From positions 4,799,501 to 4,863,500 of the forward strand of contig NZ_CP072827.1 in assembly GCF_017916255.1 (NCBI RefSeq): a stretch of 64,000 bases of DNA, read 5' to 3'. Source of the DNA: Streptomyces mobaraensis NBRC 13819 = DSM 40847. Lineage in GTDB: Bacteria; Actinomycetota; Actinomycetes; Streptomycetales; Streptomycetaceae. This document shows positions 62,139 through 64,000 of this stretch, piece after piece (the first letter of the stretch is position 1; each line of letters begins with the position of its first letter). The notes under the pieces are model-generated. The model was not told where the DNA came from. It saw only the letters and a list, made by a program, of their open reading frames with translations, and did no database searches. A program made the translations under genes and the position numbers.

Positions 62139-64000
62139 TTGAGCCGAGAATCTGACAGTCCGTCCTCCGGTCCCCAGGGCCGCGGTGGCGCCGCGTATCC
62201 GTCGGGGACTCAGCCCTACGGGTCCGCGGGCGACGGCGGGCCGGCCACCGGACGCAAGCCGGACGCGCCGAAGACCGAGACCACGCTGACCACGCGGATC
62301 CGTATCAACATCCCGGGTTCGCGTCCCATCCCGCCGGTGGTCATGCGCACGCCCGTGGGCGACGAGGCGCAGGCCGGCGAGACCGCCGAGGCGTCCGAGG
62401 CCGCGCGGGGCGCCGCGCGGCAGCGCGAGGCGGACGAGCGTCCGCAGGCCGCCGCGTCCGCCCGGCGGCCCGAGCCGCCCACCGCCGCCCCGGCCCCCGA
62501 GCCGGAGCGCCCGGCCGAGAAGACCAGCGACTGGTTCGCGCCCCGCAAGCCGGCCGGCGGTTCCACGCCGCCCGGCGGCTCCCCCGCGGCCGGCGCCAAC
62601 GGCCTGCCCCGCCGCAACCCGGCGCCGCGTGGCGCGGTGCCCGGTACGGGTGCCGACGCCGGTACGGGCGCGGTGCCCGGCATACCGCGCGACCTCGCCG
62701 GCGGCGGTGCCGCCCCGCACCCGCCGCTGCCCGGCGACCCGTCGACGACGGGTGCCGTGCCGCGCGCGGGCGCCCCGGGCGCGCCCGGCGTCCACGGCGG
62801 GCAGGGCGGACGGAACGGCCGGCCCGGCCAGAACGGCCAGAACGGCCAGGCCGGCCAGGGCGGTCAGGGCGGTCAGGGCGGTCAGGGCGGTCAGGGCGGT
62901 AGCCCGTGGCCCGGCGGCCCCGGCACGTCCGGCGACCCCTTCGGTGGCGCCCCGTCCCCGTACCCGCAGGGCCGGCAGTCGCAGCAGCCCCAGCAGTCGC
63001 ACCCGACGCAGCAGATGCAGCAGATGCCCGGGGGCGGCAACGCCTCCTGGCCGGGTGACCCCGCGACGACCGGTGCCGGGCCCGTCCCCGGCGACCCGTT
63101 CGCGAGTCCGGCGCAGGCCCAGGGGGCGCACCCGGGCATGGGCGGCGGCCACCAGGCCCAGGGGGGCCTCCCCGGTCAGGCGTACGGCCAGGGCCCCGGC
63201 CAGGGCGGCGCGCCGTGGCCCGGCGGCCCGGAGACCACGGGTGCCATGCCCGTACCCGGCGACCCGTCCGTCACCGGCGCCACGCCGCTGCCCAACGACC
63301 CCTTCGACACCACCCCGGCCACCGGGGGAGCGCCCTGGACCGCCGACGCGCTGACCGGCAACGCCCCGTCGCGCCCCGGCGGCCCCCAGGCCCCCGGCGG
63401 TACGCCGTGGAGCGGGCCCGGCGCCGCCGCGCCGAACGGACCCGGCGCCCCGGAGACCACCCAGCAGTTCCCGGCACCGCCGTTCCCCGGCCAGGGCCAG
63501 GCCGGTCCGGGGAGCCAGGCCGGTCAGGGGCAGGGCCCCCGCCTGCCGTTCCCCGTCGGCAACCGGACGGACACCCCGCACGAGGGCTTCCCCGTGGTGC
63601 CGCCGCCCGTGGGGCAGTCCCCGGTCGTGCCGCCGCCCGGGCCCGGGTCCGCGCAGCAGCAGAAGAAGCAGAACCAGAAGCAGGGCAAGAAGAAGAAGGG
63701 CGCCAAGGGCGCTCCTCCGGCGGGTCAGCAGTTCGGCCGGCAGCCCGGCGGGCAGCACCCGGGCCCGCAGGTGCCGCCGCCCGGCGTCCCGGGCTCCGTC
63801 CCGCCGCCGCCCGGCGCCATGCGCCCGAACCCGGCCGCGGAGACGCTGGTCAGCGGCATGCCGCCGGTCCCCGCGCCGGGCGGGCACAACGCGCCGGGCG
63901 GGCACAACGCGCCGGGCGGGCACAACGCGCCCGGTGGCCACAACGCGCCGGGCGGGCAGAACGCCCCCGGCGGCCCCAAGGCCCCCGGTGGGCAGAACGC
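62139..64000 (+). CDS. Large Gly/Pro/Gln-rich repeat protein, N-terminal part (partial)
   Basis: The frame runs without a stop from TTG 62139 (GGGAGAA about nine bases upstream) to the window edge, at least 620 residues. After a short N-terminus there is one well-ordered phrase, [31 protein letters not shown]. The remainder is low complexity: Gly-Gln-Asn/Gly triplets that look collagen-like (around 62820-62900), repeated 'GDPxxTGA' units, a very basic block [20 protein letters not shown], and GGHNAP hexapeptides at the end. Similar large proteins follow mshB in other streptomycetes and end in membrane helices, but here that part is outside the window. Function unknown. Confidence 0.75.
   Translation, partial: MSRESDSPSSGPQGRGGAAYPSGTQPYGSAGDGGPATGRKPDAPKTETTLTTRIRINIPGSRPIPPVVMRTPVGDEAQAGETAEASEAARGAARQREADERPQAAASARRPEPPTAAPAPEPERPAEKTSDWFAPRKPAGGSTPPGGSPAAGANGLPRRNPAPRGAVPGTGADAGTGAVPGIPRDLAGGGAAPHPPLPGDPSTTGAVPRAGAPGAPGVHGGQGGRNGRPGQNGQNGQAGQGGQGGQGGQGGQGGSPWPGGPGTSGDPFGGAPSPYPQGRQSQQPQQSHPTQQMQQMPGGGNASWPGDPATTGAGPVPGDPFASPAQAQGAHPGMGGGHQAQGGLPGQAYGQGPGQGGAPWPGGPETTGAMPVPGDPSVTGATPLPNDPFDTTPATGGAPWTADALTGNAPSRPGGPQAPGGTPWSGPGAAAPNGPGAPETTQQFPAPPFPGQGQAGPGSQAGQGQGPRLPFPVGNRTDTPHEGFPVVPPPVGQSPVVPPPGPGSAQQQKKQNQKQGKKKKGAKGAPPAGQQFGRQPGGQHPGPQVPPPGVPGSVPPPPGAMRPNPAAETLVSGMPPVPAPGGHNAPGGHNAPGGHNAPGGHNAPGGQNAPGGPKAPGGQN
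62822..62901 (+). repeat. GGTCAGGGC-type 9-bp repeat in the large repeat protein
   Basis: Nine-base units (GGCCAGAAC drifting to GGTCAGGGC) encode Gly-Gln-Asn/Gly triplets. At least five consecutive GGTCAGGGC units are exact. Confidence 0.85.
63876..64000 (+). repeat. 18-bp tandem repeat at the window edge
   Basis: Units of GGCGGGCACAACGCGCCG encode Gly-Gly-His-Asn-Ala-Pro; four clear units are followed by diverged units with Gln or Lys, and the array continues past the window. Confidence 0.85.

Noticed and set aside
62822..62901. Short repeats considered as CRISPR or minisatellite outside a gene
   Set aside because: The period is a multiple of three and lies in an open frame, so it is a protein repeat.
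61440..63941. 833-residue antisense frame opposite the repeat protein
   Set aside because: Its sequence is Gly/Arg/Ala-rich without domains and mirrors the repeats on the plus strand; the plus frame has a start, ribosome site and a conserved N-terminal phrase.

Overview
The window is very GC-rich and carries typical Streptomyces core genes: a WhiB-like regulator, a SpoIIE-type phosphatase fused to PAS/GAF/ATPase domains, mshB for mycothiol, polyphosphate glucokinase, and several BldK-like oligopeptide transporters. Gene order resembles, from memory, the S. coelicolor SCO5046 to SCO5126 stretch of the conserved chromosome core. Accessory material is inserted in it. No tRNA, rRNA, CRISPR or insertion sequence was recognised.

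Region by region: 1-10.6 kb holds housekeeping genes (wblI-like, glpX, nitroreductase, xseB/xseA, APC permease, ispH, ppgK, ychF). At 10.5-12.1 kb, just after ychF, two toxin-antitoxin modules (YefM/YoeB and RelE/Phd type) are stacked among repeated copies of the ychF 3' end and its terminator. 12.1-16.9 kb has an M1-family lipoprotein peptidase, a GntR/UTRA regulator, a second APC permease and a small protein. 17.1-20.3 kb has a stand-alone HATPase and a large SpoIIE phosphatase; 20.4-26.4 kb a TPM-domain membrane protein and a three-subunit succinate dehydrogenase; 26.7-31.1 kb a solute-binding lipoprotein and typA/bipA.

From 31.4 to 57.7 kb the window is dominated by peptide chemistry and peptide transport. 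There are three complete five-gene oligopeptide ABC transporters. Transporters 1 and 2 are paralogous and share one gene order (binding protein, permease, permease, ATPase, ATPase). Transporter 3 has the permease, binding protein, permease, ATPase, ATPase order that I associate with bldKABCDE. Between transporters 1 and 2, on the opposite strand, lies a compact class I lanthipeptide cluster: a 56-residue precursor, a full-length LanB dehydratase, a LanC cyclase and a cytochrome P450 with a non-canonical I-helix. It has no recognisable protease, exporter, immunity gene or regulator. The precursor and lanB are separated by a strong stem with a UUCG loop, and the precursor promoter region has two short palindromes. 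An ECF sigma factor and its membrane partner separate transporters 2 and 3. The window closes with an S9 peptidase, a small membrane protein, mshB, a membrane protein and the start of a very long Gly/Pro/Gln-rich repeat protein cut by the window edge.

Together, the lanthipeptide cluster embedded between duplicated peptide importers is the most interesting system here. Smaller oddities are the repeated gene 3' ends (ychF, gntR, typA), a 27-bp tandem repeat inside an ATPase gene, and a dispersed intergenic repeat.
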